Assembly (NCBI GenBank): GCA_027452165.1
Contig: DAIDGX010000023.1
Coordinates: 310,001-374,000 of the forward strand
From: Vulcanimicrobiota bacterium
GTDB lineage: Bacteria; Vulcanimicrobiota; Vulcanimicrobiia; Vulcanimicrobiales; Vulcanimicrobiaceae
DNA length: 64,000 bases
Direction of reading: 5' to 3'
Shown here in pieces: positions 1-8,359 of this stretch. A program made the position numbers and the translations under genes. How positions within the stretch are numbered: the first letter of the stretch is position 1; each line of letters opens with the position of its first letter. The notes beneath the pieces were generated by a model. That model was not told the DNA's origin and did not search any database. It was given only the letters and a program-made list of their open reading frames with translations.

Positions 1-201
1 GTGCTGGTCTTCGTCGAGGTGAAACTTCGAACCGGATCGCGCTTCGGCTCGGCCCTCGCGGCGGTCGGGGCTCGCAAGCGTGCGACCCTGCGCGCCCTGG
101 CCGCCGACTACGCCCAAATCGTCGCGCCCGGGGTTCATTTTCGGTTCGACGTGGTCGCGATAGACGGTAATCGGCTAGCCCTCCATCGAAACGCCTTCTG
201 A
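1..201 (+). CDS. YraN family protein (UPF0102), C-terminal part
   Basis: This is the end of a YraN-family protein, a small fold related to Holliday-junction resolvases whose cellular role is not firmly established. The visible 66 residues begin with the family's VFVEVKLR core strand and run through a KR-rich helix (residues 25-33) to the RFDVVAID strand and the terminal NAF. The gene enters from the left edge, so the first GTG is probably internal; full-length members are about 115-125 residues. It is followed after 26 bases by the protein kinase gene on the same strand. The family assignment rests on motif recognition only. Confidence 0.8.
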   Translation: MLVFVEVKLRTGSRFGSALAAVGARKRATLRALAADYAQIVAPGVHFRFDVVAIDGNRLALHRNAF

Positions 202-227
202 CGCGTATTTATGGATACTACGGACTA

Positions 228-1550
228 GTGGAGTCACTCCAAGGACGGACGCTCGGCGGGCGGTACCAGGTTGCCGAGCTGATCGGGCGCGGCGGCACGG
301 CCGACACCTACCGGGCCCTCGATCAAACCCTTCATCGCGACGTGGCGGTGAAGGTTCTAATCGAACGCTCCGACGAGACCAACGCGCGCTTGCTCATGGA
401 AGCACGTGCGATGGCTCGCCTGAACCATCCGAACATCGTCGCGGTGTACGACGCGGGCGAAGACCACGGCATCTCGTACATCGTGATGGAGCTCGTGCGC
501 GGCAAGACGCTCTCACAACTCGAGAGCGGCGAACTGGGATACAAGCAAGCTCTCAGCTACGTGTACGAGGTGCTCGAGGCACTCGAGTACGCGAACTCGC
601 AAGGCATCATTCATCGCGACATCAAGCCCTCGAACATCATGATCGTGGAAGACGGCCGTCACACGAAGCTCACCGACTTCGGTCTCGCGCGTCGCGCGAG
701 CGAGGTAACGCAAACGACGCGCACCGGACAGATCGTCGGTACCATCTCATACCTTGCACCCGAGCGCTTCCTGAGCAAGCCTGCCGACGTACGCAGCGAT
801 CTCTACTCGGTCGGCATCGTGATGTACGAGATTTTCACCGGCACGCTCCCCTTCCGCAGCGACCGCGAGGACATCGTTGCCACGATGTACTCACACGTGC
901 ACGATCTGCCGACCCCGCCGCGCGAGATCAACCGCAACGTGCCCGAGGCGCTCGAAAACGTCATCATGCGCGCGATCGAAAAGGATCCGGGGCGCCGCTA
1001 TCAGAGCGCACGCGAGTTTCTCGGCGACATCGCCGCCCTGCTCGGACCGGCCGCGATGAGCAATCATGCTCAGCCATCGCCGGTTACTTCGTCAGCATCG
1101 ACCGCACCGCCGCCCGAACCGCGTTCGCTCAAGACATTCTCGCCAAGCGCCGGCGACAAAACGACCGACCCGACACTGCGTCACGCGCTCGATCGCGCGC
1201 TCGCCAACTCGCGTAATCGCAACGACGCCCTCGAAAACGTGCTCAAAGGCATGATTGCCACCCGGCGGCGCGAGTACGACGAGGCACGCGACGCATATCT
1301 CGCAGCGATGCATGAACTTTCAGCAATCAACAACGAGGTGGAGTACGGCAAAACCACCCTCAAGTACGCCACCATGGTGTTACAGAAAGCCGCCGACGGA
1401 CGCCGCGAACGCACCGAACTGCGCGACGCGGTAAACCGGCTGAACGAAGCCCTGCGTATCTTCCAAAGCTTCGGCCTGCACGAACAATACGCGCACGCCG
1501 AGTACATGATCAACGCCCTCGAGCGGACCGCAATCGGGATCATCTACTAA
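228..1550 (+). CDS. Soluble serine/threonine protein kinase with C-terminal helical region
   Basis: Hanks-type kinase that would phosphorylate Ser/Thr residues. The kinase domain covers about residues 12-270: glycine loop LIGRGGTADTY (18-28), catalytic Lys42 in VAVKV, HRDIKPSN with Asp131, DFG at 150-152 and APE at 177-179, so all key catalytic residues are present. A Pro/Ser/Thr-rich linker (about 285-325) joins a C-terminal helical region (about 330-440) that could be TPR-like. No membrane segment is visible, unlike PknB-type receptors. Start is GTG at 228. It is 10 bases upstream of an APC permease, with a stress protein beyond, so these could be substrates or co-regulated partners; that link is inference. 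Confidence 0.93.
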   Translation: MESLQGRTLGGRYQVAELIGRGGTADTYRALDQTLHRDVAVKVLIERSDETNARLLMEARAMARLNHPNIVAVYDAGEDHGISYIVMELVRGKTLSQLESGELGYKQALSYVYEVLEALEYANSQGIIHRDIKPSNIMIVEDGRHTKLTDFGLARRASEVTQTTRTGQIVGTISYLAPERFLSKPADVRSDLYSVGIVMYEIFTGTLPFRSDREDIVATMYSHVHDLPTPPREINRNVPEALENVIMRAIEKDPGRRYQSAREFLGDIAALLGPAAMSNHAQPSPVTSSASTAPPPEPRSLKTFSPSAGDKTTDPTLRHALDRALANSRNRNDALENVLKGMIATRRREYDEARDAYLAAMHELSAINNEVEYGKTTLKYATMVLQKAADGRRERTELRDAVNRLNEALRIFQSFGLHEQYAHAEYMINALERTAIGIIY

Positions 1551-1560
1551 GAAATAGGTA

Positions 1561-3180
1561 ATGTCGAAGGATCAGAAACCGGAGCTTCGTCGTTCCGTCA
1601 CGCCCTGGGGCTCCTTTTCGTGGGGCTACTCCGATGTCGGCGCCGACATCTTCGTTGGCCTCGGCCTCGTGCTGGGAGCAGCCGCGGGTGCCTCGAACGT
1701 CGCCTTCCTTTTCGCCGGCATCGTGTACATCTGCATCGGGCTTGCGTACACGGAGCTGGCCGCAACATATCCGGTCGCGGGCGGCGGCCAGTACTTCGTC
1801 CTGCGCGGGCTCGGCGACATCTTCGGCTTTATCGCCGGGTGGGCGGTGCTCCTGGATTTCACGATCGACATCGCGCTCTTCGCGTGGAGCTGCGTCGATT
1901 ATCTCAGCGAATTGCTGCCGATGGTTTCCTCGAGCGGCCATCCATGGGCGCATTTTATTCTCACCATCGGGCTGATCGTCGGCCTCTGCGTGCTCAACGT
2001 CATCGGCGTGCGCGAATCGACCGCGTTCAACGGGTTCGTCAGCGCCCTCGACATCGTAAGCGAGACCGCCATTCTAACGCTGGGCTTCCTCTTTGCCTTC
2101 AGTCCACACTTGCTGGTGCACACGATGCAGACCAGCTGGCCCTCGCCCTTTGAATTCATGAAGGGCATCTCGCTTGCGATCGTTTCGTTCGTCGGGCTCG
2201 AATCGATCTCTCAGGCCGCGGAAGAGACCCAACGTCCGGCGTCGATCATTCCGCGCACGTCGGTCGCCTTGATTTTGACGATCTTGATCTTCGCGCTCTC
2301 GTACTCCAACTTGGCGCTCGGCATGCACACGTGGCATCCGATCCCGCTCGATGCGAACGGGCACGCGCAGTTCTTCTGGCAGTACCTCGGTAACACCGAG
2401 AACAACGGCAAGGCCGTGGCGCTGATCGCAAAACAGGTGCCGTATTGGGGCGCGATCGCCGCCTTCTACGTGCCGGTTCTGGGCGCGATTCTGCTGTTGA
2501 TCTCGTCGAATTCCGGCGTTTTCGGAAGCTCGCGCATCGCGTACGCGATGTCGTCGGGCCGGCTGCTGCCGTCGATCTTCCAGCGCGTACATCCGAAGTT
2601 CCGCACGCCGACCGTTTCGCTGATGGTCTTTACCGGCGTCGCAGTGATCGAGGTGGTGTTCGCCGCGTTACCCTCCCTTAATCCCGCGATGGCGACGCTG
2701 TACGCGCAGCATTTCAACGGTGAGAGCGGCATCGACTTTCTGGGCGATCTCTACGCGTTTGGTGCGGCGACCAGCTACTCGTTCGTCTTCGTCGCGCTCG
2801 TGGCGCTACGGCTTTTCGATCCGTTGAGCCCGCGCAAGTTCAAGATTCCGCTCAACATCCCGCTGAAGTTTCGCGGCGAACGCGCCGAGTTTCCGCTGAT
2901 CGCCGTGATCGGGTTCATCGGCATCGTCGCGATCCTCGTCTTTACGATGATCACCCACCCGATCGGACGTATCGCCGGACCGCTGTGGATCGTCTTCGGC
3001 ATACTGCTCTACTTCGTATACCGTAAGCGCAAGGGGCTCCCGGTGCTGCGGTCGTCCAAACGCGACTGGCGCACCGAGCAGACGGAGATCCTTCGCCGCG
3101 CTGGCGAGCTCGAATTGATGGATGAGTACCTCGAGAACTTGAAGGCGAGCGAACAGCGTCGTGCCGAGGCGAACGCCTGA
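1561..3180 (+). CDS. APC superfamily amino-acid permease
   Basis: Polytopic inner-membrane transporter of the amino acid-polyamine-organocation superfamily, likely a proton-coupled amino-acid or amine importer; the substrate cannot be read from sequence. The 539-residue protein has about 12 hydrophobic segments between residues 30 and 485. The first helix is preceded by GADIFVGLGLVLG, the glycine-rich unwound TM1 typical of the superfamily, and a charged cytoplasmic tail (about 490-539) is rich in Glu and Arg. It starts 10 bases after the kinase stop and overlaps the next small ORF by one base (TGATG), so the kinase, permease and stress-protein genes are probably cotranscribed. Confidence 0.9.
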   Translation: MSKDQKPELRRSVTPWGSFSWGYSDVGADIFVGLGLVLGAAAGASNVAFLFAGIVYICIGLAYTELAATYPVAGGGQYFVLRGLGDIFGFIAGWAVLLDFTIDIALFAWSCVDYLSELLPMVSSSGHPWAHFILTIGLIVGLCVLNVIGVRESTAFNGFVSALDIVSETAILTLGFLFAFSPHLLVHTMQTSWPSPFEFMKGISLAIVSFVGLESISQAAEETQRPASIIPRTSVALILTILIFALSYSNLALGMHTWHPIPLDANGHAQFFWQYLGNTENNGKAVALIAKQVPYWGAIAAFYVPVLGAILLLISSNSGVFGSSRIAYAMSSGRLLPSIFQRVHPKFRTPTVSLMVFTGVAVIEVVFAALPSLNPAMATLYAQHFNGESGIDFLGDLYAFGAATSYSFVFVALVALRLFDPLSPRKFKIPLNIPLKFRGERAEFPLIAVIGFIGIVAILVFTMITHPIGRIAGPLWIVFGILLYFVYRKRKGLPVLRSSKRDWRTEQTEILRRAGELELMDEYLENLKASEQRRAEANA

Positions 3181-3359
3181 TGTTCGCGATACGCATGGTG
3201 CTTTCGGTTGCGATGATCGTCGTGGGCGGAATCATCTTCGCGCGCATGCTGCCATACCCGATCGCGCAGTCCTTCACCGGGCTCGTGCTCGGCGCGGCGA
3301 TGATCGCGCTTGGCGTGATTCGCATGCGGCAGCTCTTACGCGTGGGACAGAGCCGATGA
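3180..3359 (+). CDS. Small two-helix membrane protein (59 aa)
   Basis: A 59-residue ORF whose ATG overlaps the permease stop by one base and whose TGA overlaps the next gene's ATG (ATGA at 3356-3359). Translation gives two hydrophobic segments, about residues 6-21 and 33-47, and a basic tail (RMRQLLRVGQSR). Being framed exactly by coupled starts and stops on both sides is good evidence that it is translated. It could be an accessory subunit of the permease or of the membrane-anchored stress protein. No family was recognised. Confidence 0.65.
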   Translation: MFAIRMVLSVAMIVVGGIIFARMLPYPIAQSFTGLVLGAAMIALGVIRMRQLLRVGQSR

Positions 3360-3967
3360 CGACCGCACTTACCGCCGTCCATCCCACCGTCGCGGGCGCT
3401 TTCATTGCGCTCTTGATCGCGCTTGCCATCTTCTCCACGCTGTGGTGGATGCTGCATCCGCCCGCTTCCTTCGTGCAGAAGCTCGCCAAAGAGGCCGAGA
3501 GCGAGCTCGAGCGCATGGTCGGCTCGATCATCGTCGTCTTCTCACCCGACATCCTCTCCACGCATATGATGGCACTCGCGGCAAAGCTCGCTCGCGGCGA
3601 GCGCTCGGAGCTCTTGGCCGTCTATATCGTGGAGGTGCCCTACACGCTGCCCCCCGATGCCGAAATGCCGATCGAGGAACGTGAGGCGCTCGACGCACTT
3701 GGCGCGGCCGAAACGATTGCCACCAACAATGGCGTTTCTCTACGGACGGAGACCATCAAGGCCCGTTCTACCAAGCAAGCCGTGCTCGACCTCGCCAAGC
3801 GCGAAAAGGCAAACCTCATCATCCTCGGCTCGTTCCGCGAAGGCAAGTACACCGGCGCACCCCTCGGACGCTCGATTGAAGAGATCGCCGCCGACGCCAA
3901 GTGCGACGTTTTGATCGGCGTAGAAGGCAAGCACGGCACGCTGTTGTACGAAGAACCCACACCCTAA
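3356..3967 (+). CDS. Membrane-anchored universal stress protein (UspA) domain protein
   Basis: 203-residue protein with an N-terminal transmembrane helix (about residues 12-33) and a C-terminal UspA alpha/beta domain (about 56-190). The domain carries the nucleotide-binding loop region LGSFREGKYTGAPLGRSIEEI, matching the family's G-x2-G-x9-G-S/T pattern loosely, so ATP or AMP binding is plausible. The start at 3356 was chosen because its ATG overlaps the preceding stop; the frame is open further upstream but that region codes in another frame. Stand-alone Usp proteins usually lack a membrane anchor. A Usp domain next to a permease recalls transporters that carry Usp domains for regulation; here the two are separate genes. 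Confidence 0.85.
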   Translation: MTTALTAVHPTVAGAFIALLIALAIFSTLWWMLHPPASFVQKLAKEAESELERMVGSIIVVFSPDILSTHMMALAAKLARGERSELLAVYIVEVPYTLPPDAEMPIEEREALDALGAAETIATNNGVSLRTETIKARSTKQAVLDLAKREKANLIILGSFREGKYTGAPLGRSIEEIAADAKCDVLIGVEGKHGTLLYEEPTP

Positions 3968-3977
3968 CGGAGGTATC

Positions 3978-4646
3978 ATGCGCCACATCCGCACCCTCAC
4001 CGCCGTCGTCGCGGCGGCGTTCGTCACCCTCGCTCTCCCACACGCGGCCCGGGCCGCAAATTCCGCTCCGGCGATCGCGGCTTTCGACGCGGCGTTTGCC
4101 AAGGTGACGAGCTTCACGTACAAGCTCCACTCGCACGAGGTCCAAGGCACGAACTCGCAAGATCGCGTCTACGACTACTCGTTCATGAAACCGCATTTCG
4201 CCAAGACCCTGATCGAATCGGGTGACGGCAGCGGTTCAGGCGGCGTGTGGGCCGGCGGCAATCAGGTGAGCGGCCATCAGGGCGGCTTCCTTTCGGGCAT
4301 CCACCTGAAGGTGGATCTGCACGATCACCGGGCCGTCTCGCTGCGCGGATATACGATTCCGCAAGGACTCCCGCAGATGATCGTCGCGACCTATCAAAAC
4401 ACCAAGGGCGTGCTCAAGCAGAGTGCGGGCGGCAAGATCGACGGCGTCGAGACGACCGTTCTCGATCTCAAAGTTGCCGACCCCGCGAGCAACGACGGCG
4501 TAACCGAACAGGAGCTCTGGCTCTCGAACGCTACGCACTTCCCGCTGCGCGAGATCTACTACGCCGGTAAGGAAGTGGTGCTCGATCAGTCGTTCACCGA
4601 CTACAACTTCCACGCAAACCTGACGCAAAACGACTTCCCGTTCTAG
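3978..4646 (+). CDS. Secreted LolA-like protein
   Basis: 222 residues with a clear Sec signal peptide (about 1-26, cleavage after AARA). A good Shine-Dalgarno (ggagg) stands 7 bases before the ATG. The mature part has alternating beta-strand patterns (FTYKLHSHE, VYDYSFMKPHFAKTLI, GVETTVLDLKV, FPLREIYYAG) that resemble the LolA/RseB-like half-barrel fold seen in many outer-membrane lipoprotein-sorting relatives. A function in lipid or lipoprotein binding is inference from fold resemblance. It is the last gene of the unit, ending just before a strong terminator hairpin. Confidence 0.6.
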   Translation: MRHIRTLTAVVAAAFVTLALPHAARAANSAPAIAAFDAAFAKVTSFTYKLHSHEVQGTNSQDRVYDYSFMKPHFAKTLIESGDGSGSGGVWAGGNQVSGHQGGFLSGIHLKVDLHDHRAVSLRGYTIPQGLPQMIVATYQNTKGVLKQSAGGKIDGVETTVLDLKVADPASNDGVTEQELWLSNATHFPLREIYYAGKEVVLDQSFTDYNFHANLTQNDFPF

Positions 4647-4671
4647 GCGCAGTCCAGCGCCCGAAGACCAC

Positions 4672-4712
4672 GAGCGAGCCCGGCGTATCGACGCCGGGCT
4701 CGCTCTTTCGTT
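4672..4712. terminator. Strong hairpin terminator between convergent genes
   Basis: A perfect 14-bp inverted repeat (4672-4685 with 4692-4705) around a 6-base loop, followed on the plus strand by tttcgtt. It lies between the stop of the LolA-like gene and the stop of the sugar permease on the opposite strand, so it probably ends the plus-strand unit and may serve both directions. The T-tract is short. Confidence 0.75.
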
Positions 4713-5712
4713 AGGCGCGCGCCAAGTAGCGCTTGCGCAATTCGTCGAGTACGACCGCAAGCAGGATCACCACGCCGAGCACGACCTTTTGCAGATACGA
4801 ATCAACGTGGATCAGATTCATCGCGTTGTAGAGCAACCCGATGAGCAACGCCCCGAAGAACGTTCCGACGATCGATCCCTGACCGCCCATCAAACTCGTG
4901 CCGCCGACGACAACCGCCGCGATCGCTTCGAGCAGTTCGTCACCGGTGCCCGTCTGTGGTGAGCCCGACGAGAAGAGCGCCATGTAGAGAAAGCCGACCA
5001 CGGCGGCACACATGCCGCTGATCACATACACCAGCGTCTTCACGCGCGCCACGTTCACACCCGCGAGGCGTGCCGCTTCTTCGTTGCCGCCGAGCGCGAA
5101 GACGTAGCGGCCGAACCGCGTGCGATTGAGCAGCACCGTGGCAATCACGATCACCGCGATCATCCAAATCACCGGCGTGGGAATACTCGGCAGATGCAAT
5201 GCCTTTGTGAGGCCGCCCAGGAACGATCCATAGCCGACGCCCGCGAACGCATTTGACGTAACCGCGACCGGACGACCACCCGAGATGATGTAGGAGAGGC
5301 CAAGCGTGACTTCGAGCATCGCAAAGGTGGTGATGAAGGGCGGCAGGTTCAGCTTGACCACCGGAATCGCGTTCACCCAACCGGCCGCCGCGCCGACCGC
5401 AAGGCCCGCGAGCAACGTCACGATCAAGAGCGGCAGCCCCCCGATGTGCAGCGAGTTCGCGACGAGTGCCATCACCACGCCGGTCAGCGAAACGAGCGAT
5501 CCGATCGAGAGATCGATGCCCGCGGTGATGATCACGAACGTCTGCCCCACGCCGAGGATGCAGTTGTAGGTGATCTGCCGCAGCACTTGCACGATGTTGC
5601 CCGGCCGCAGAAACGCGCCGTGCGCCGCCGTATTGACGATCGCCATCATCACGACGACGACCAGGACGAGGATGACGTTGCGAAGCCAGACGTTTTTGAG
5701 CAGTGCGTTCAC
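4711..5712 (-). CDS. Sugar ABC transporter permease (RbsC/XylH type)
   Basis: Inner-membrane channel of a ribose-class (CUT2) sugar importer. The 333-residue form has about 8-10 hydrophobic segments and family-typical blocks such as GQTFVIITAGIDLSIGS and ALGGNEEAARLAGV, with GGTSLMGGQGSIVGTFFGA near the C-terminus. The GTG at 5712 was chosen as start because it lies one base beyond the stop of the ATPase gene and has gggag 9 bases upstream. It is the third gene of an SBP-ATPase-permease operon. The substrate is not defined by the sequence. Confidence 0.9.
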   Translation of the reverse strand: MNALLKNVWLRNVILVLVVVVMMAIVNTAAHGAFLRPGNIVQVLRQITYNCILGVGQTFVIITAGIDLSIGSLVSLTGVVMALVANSLHIGGLPLLIVTLLAGLAVGAAAGWVNAIPVVKLNLPPFITTFAMLEVTLGLSYIISGGRPVAVTSNAFAGVGYGSFLGGLTKALHLPSIPTPVIWMIAVIVIATVLLNRTRFGRYVFALGGNEEAARLAGVNVARVKTLVYVISGMCAAVVGFLYMALFSSGSPQTGTGDELLEAIAAVVVGGTSLMGGQGSIVGTFFGALLIGLLYNAMNLIHVDSYLQKVVLGVVILLAVVLDELRKRYLARA

Positions 5713-5713
5713 G

Positions 5714-7189
5714 CTAGGCGGCTCCCGTTGCGGCGGCGATGACAGCGTCGGGCGTGGCGTCGGCGCGCGCAAATTCGCGCGCGATGCGCCCGCCGCGAAT
5801 GGCGAGGATGCGATGCGACATGCCGAGCACCTCCGGCAGTTCGCTGGATACCATCACGATAGCCGCTCCGTTCTTGATGAGGTTGAGCATCAACGCGTAG
5901 ATTTCCGCTTTGGCGCCGACGTCGATGCCGCGTGTCGGCTCGTCGAAAAGAAAGACACGGGCCTTCCCAAGCAACCATTTTGCGAGTACCACTTTCTGTT
6001 GATTGCCTCCAGAAAGGTTGCGCACGAGTTGTTCCGGGCCGGGCGTACGAATGCTGAGCTCGCCGATCATGCGCTCCGCGGCCGTGCGTTCGCGCGTCTC
6101 GTCGATCAGGCGTTCGCGATTGACGAACAGCTCGAGGTGCGCAAGCGAGACGTTCTCGCGCACGCTCATGCCGAGCACCAGACCCTGCCCCTTGCGATCC
6201 TCGGTAATGAACGCGATGCCGGCGTCGATCGCATCGTGCGGTTCCCGAAGCTTCAGCCGGGTGTCGCCGACGCGAATGCCACCTCCATGCACGCGATCGG
6301 CTCCCGCGATCGCACGGACGATCTCACTTCGCCCTGCGCCGACCAAACCCGCAAGACCCACGATCTCACCCGCGCGTACACAAAAGCTTACGTCGTTCAC
6401 CGCTGGCGCGCGCAGCAAGTGCTCGACATCGAGCACGACCGGCGCATCCTCGGCCACCGGAGGCAATTCGGGAAAGTGGGAATCCAACGGACGCCCGACC
6501 ATCGCGCGAATGATCTCGCTCGCTGGAAAGTCCGCCGTGGCACGCGTTTCGATCGCGCTTCCGTCGCGCAAGACCGTCACACGATCGGAGATTCTCGGCA
6601 GTTCTTCCATGCGATGCGAGATGTAGATGATCCCCGCACCGTTTGCTTTCAGCTTTGCGATGATCGCAAAGAGCGCTTCGATCTCGCGATCGGTGAGCGC
6701 AGCGGTCGGTTCGTCCATCACGATGACGCGCGCCTTACGCGAAAGCGCTTTCGCAATCTCGATGAGCTGTTGAGCGCCGACCGAGAGGTGCGCTGGGCGC
6801 GCATCGAGCGAAAGCTCCATCCCGAGTTCGTCGATCACCGCCTTCGCCCGCGCGCGCGCCGCACGCTCGTCGATGAGTCCTCCACGCGTCGGCTCGCTGC
6901 CGAGCACGATATTATCGATCGCGCTCAGTTGGGGGACCAGGTTGAACTCTTGATAGATCATGCCGATGCCTAGCAGCTCGGCGTCACGCGGAGAATCGAT
7001 GCGAGCTTCGCGGCCGTCGATGAGAATCGACCCCGTGTCGGCACGTTGCGCGCCCGCGAGGATCTTCATCAGCGTCGATTTTCCGGCGCCGTTCTCACCG
7101 ACGAGCGCAAGCACTTCGCCCGCATGCAAGGTCAGCGACACGTCGGCGAGCGCGCGGACACCGGGAAATGATTTCCCGATGCCGCGCAT
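5714..7189 (-). CDS. Sugar ABC transporter ATP-binding protein (RbsA/MglA type)
   Basis: Tandem ATPase energising the sugar importer. The first domain has an intact Walker A (GENGAGKST, 31-39), signature region LSVGAQQ (135-141) and Walker B MDEPTA (158-163). The second domain begins near residue 250 with the degenerate Walker A AGLVGAGRSE (280-289) typical of this family, then LSGGNQQKVVLAKWL and FDEPTRGID. The ATG at 7189 is the only conventional start, but the in-frame codons just upstream read PLLE, which matches the usual N-terminal strand of these ATPases, so the real start may be non-standard and further upstream. No clear Shine-Dalgarno precedes 7189. Confidence 0.92.
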   Translation of the reverse strand: MRGIGKSFPGVRALADVSLTLHAGEVLALVGENGAGKSTLMKILAGAQRADTGSILIDGREARIDSPRDAELLGIGMIYQEFNLVPQLSAIDNIVLGSEPTRGGLIDERAARARAKAVIDELGMELSLDARPAHLSVGAQQLIEIAKALSRKARVIVMDEPTAALTDREIEALFAIIAKLKANGAGIIYISHRMEELPRISDRVTVLRDGSAIETRATADFPASEIIRAMVGRPLDSHFPELPPVAEDAPVVLDVEHLLRAPAVNDVSFCVRAGEIVGLAGLVGAGRSEIVRAIAGADRVHGGGIRVGDTRLKLREPHDAIDAGIAFITEDRKGQGLVLGMSVRENVSLAHLELFVNRERLIDETRERTAAERMIGELSIRTPGPEQLVRNLSGGNQQKVVLAKWLLGKARVFLFDEPTRGIDVGAKAEIYALMLNLIKNGAAIVMVSSELPEVLGMSHRILAIRGGRIAREFARADATPDAVIAAATGAA

Positions 7190-7215
7190 CTCGAGTAGCG
7201 GAGGGGTGGCGATGG

Positions 7216-8175
7216 CTATTGTGCCTTCTTCGCGTCGGCTTGCGTGAACGTACCGACCGGTACGTGGACGACCGGGCGGATCTTCTTTCCGGCGAAATAG
7301 TTATGGATGGTGTCGATCGTCAGCTTGCCGATCTGATCGGGGTGCTGCAACGCATCGCCATACATCTCGCCAGCCGCGATCGCCGTGCGTGCTTCCGGCG
7401 TAGCGTCGTAACCGATAATGGCGATTTTTCCGGTGAGTCCGGCGGCGCGGATCGCGGTGAGGGCACCAAGCGCGGAGTCGTCGTTGATGCCGAAAACGCC
7501 TTTGAGGTGCGGATTCGACTGCAACAGATCGCTCATGTCGCTGTTCGCCTTATCGCGCTGACCGCCGGCATCGACGTCAGCGACCACTTTCACGCCCGGG
7601 CAGCCGCTCGCAAGCGCGGCTTTGAACCCGCGGACGCGATCTTGAACGCTCGTCACCTCGGGCTCGTCGATGATCGCCACCGTGCCGGTTTTGCCGACGG
7701 CGGCACACATGAGTTTACCGGCCTCGCCGCCGCCCTGCACGTTGTCGCTCGCAATGTGAGCGACAACCTTACCGCGTTTGCTCGTGCTTGCGATATCGGC
7801 CGTGAAGACCGGAATCTTCGCCGCGTTTGCTTCGGCGATCGCGCTGCCGATTGCGGTCGAGTCGTACGGCGTGAGGACGATCGCATCGACCTTGTTCGAA
7901 ATGAAATCCTCGACTTGGCTCTGCTGCTTGGCGTTATCGCGGTTTGCGTCGACGACGATCAGCTTGTAGCCGTACTTTGCGGCCTCCGCTTTCATGCCGC
8001 TTTCCATGTTTTGGTAGAACTGCGCCTCGCGGTTTTGGATCGAGACGCCGATCGTCTTGGTAATCGCGGGAGCGGCCGAGGCGGACGCGGACGATCCCGA
8101 CTGGGTCGAGCCGTTCGAACAGGCGGCGAGAACGCTCCCGCAGAGGGCAAGAGCAAGCAAGCTGGTAGGCTTCAA
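7216..8175 (-). CDS. Sugar ABC transporter substrate-binding lipoprotein (RbsB type)
   Basis: Periplasmic-binding protein of type 1 fold that delivers sugar to the permease. The TTG at 8175 was chosen: it follows a caggaga Shine-Dalgarno and gives a lipoprotein signal with the lipobox SVLAAC, so the mature protein is lipid-anchored. The mature part shows GVSIQNREAQFYQNMESGMKAEA and VEDFISNKVDAIVLTPYDS, then DNVQGGGEAGKLMC and IIGYDATPEARTAI, all in family order. The frame extends about 75 codons upstream, but that stretch is proline/arginine-rich and non-coding in style. It is the first gene of the three-gene importer operon. Confidence 0.9.
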   Translation of the reverse strand: MKPTSLLALALCGSVLAACSNGSTQSGSSASASAAPAITKTIGVSIQNREAQFYQNMESGMKAEAAKYGYKLIVVDANRDNAKQQSQVEDFISNKVDAIVLTPYDSTAIGSAIAEANAAKIPVFTADIASTSKRGKVVAHIASDNVQGGGEAGKLMCAAVGKTGTVAIIDEPEVTSVQDRVRGFKAALASGCPGVKVVADVDAGGQRDKANSDMSDLLQSNPHLKGVFGINDDSALGALTAIRAAGLTGKIAIIGYDATPEARTAIAAGEMYGDALQHPDQIGKLTIDTIHNYFAGKKIRPVVHVPVGTFTQADAKKAQ

Positions 8176-8266
8176 AACGGTCTCCTGTGGCGATGCGTGA
8201 GCCGGGAACCCGGCTCGCGGGCATTTGCCCGCCGCGAGCGGACGTTCCTCGCAGGCGGGCGGGCGC

Positions 8267-8286
8267 GGGCGCGGGCGCCCGCGCCC
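8267..8286. repeat. 20-bp perfect GC palindrome in the importer's leader region
   Basis: A perfect 20-bp palindrome made only of G and C (arms gggcgcgggc and gcccgcgccc) lies about 90 bp upstream of the binding-protein start. It could be an operator or a transcript hairpin, or a chance product of the very GC-rich leader. There is no T-tract, so a terminator is unlikely. The rest of 8176-8359 shows no gene. Confidence 0.5.
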
Positions 8287-8359
8287 GTACGCGGGTCCTC
8301 GTTGTCCACAAACATCGACTTTTGGCTTGTGCAATCTGTGGAGAAGCGTGACCCCGCTG

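Noticed and set aside
5570-6973. 467-codon plus-strand frame opposite the sugar ABC transporter genes
   Set aside because: Its translation is rich in Arg, His and Asp with no domain, while the minus strand encodes intact transporter proteins. It is an antisense shadow caused by high GC.
8302-8310. ttgtccaca, a DnaA-box-like 9-mer
   Set aside because: One mismatch and no cluster of similar boxes or AT-rich unwinding region; not an origin.
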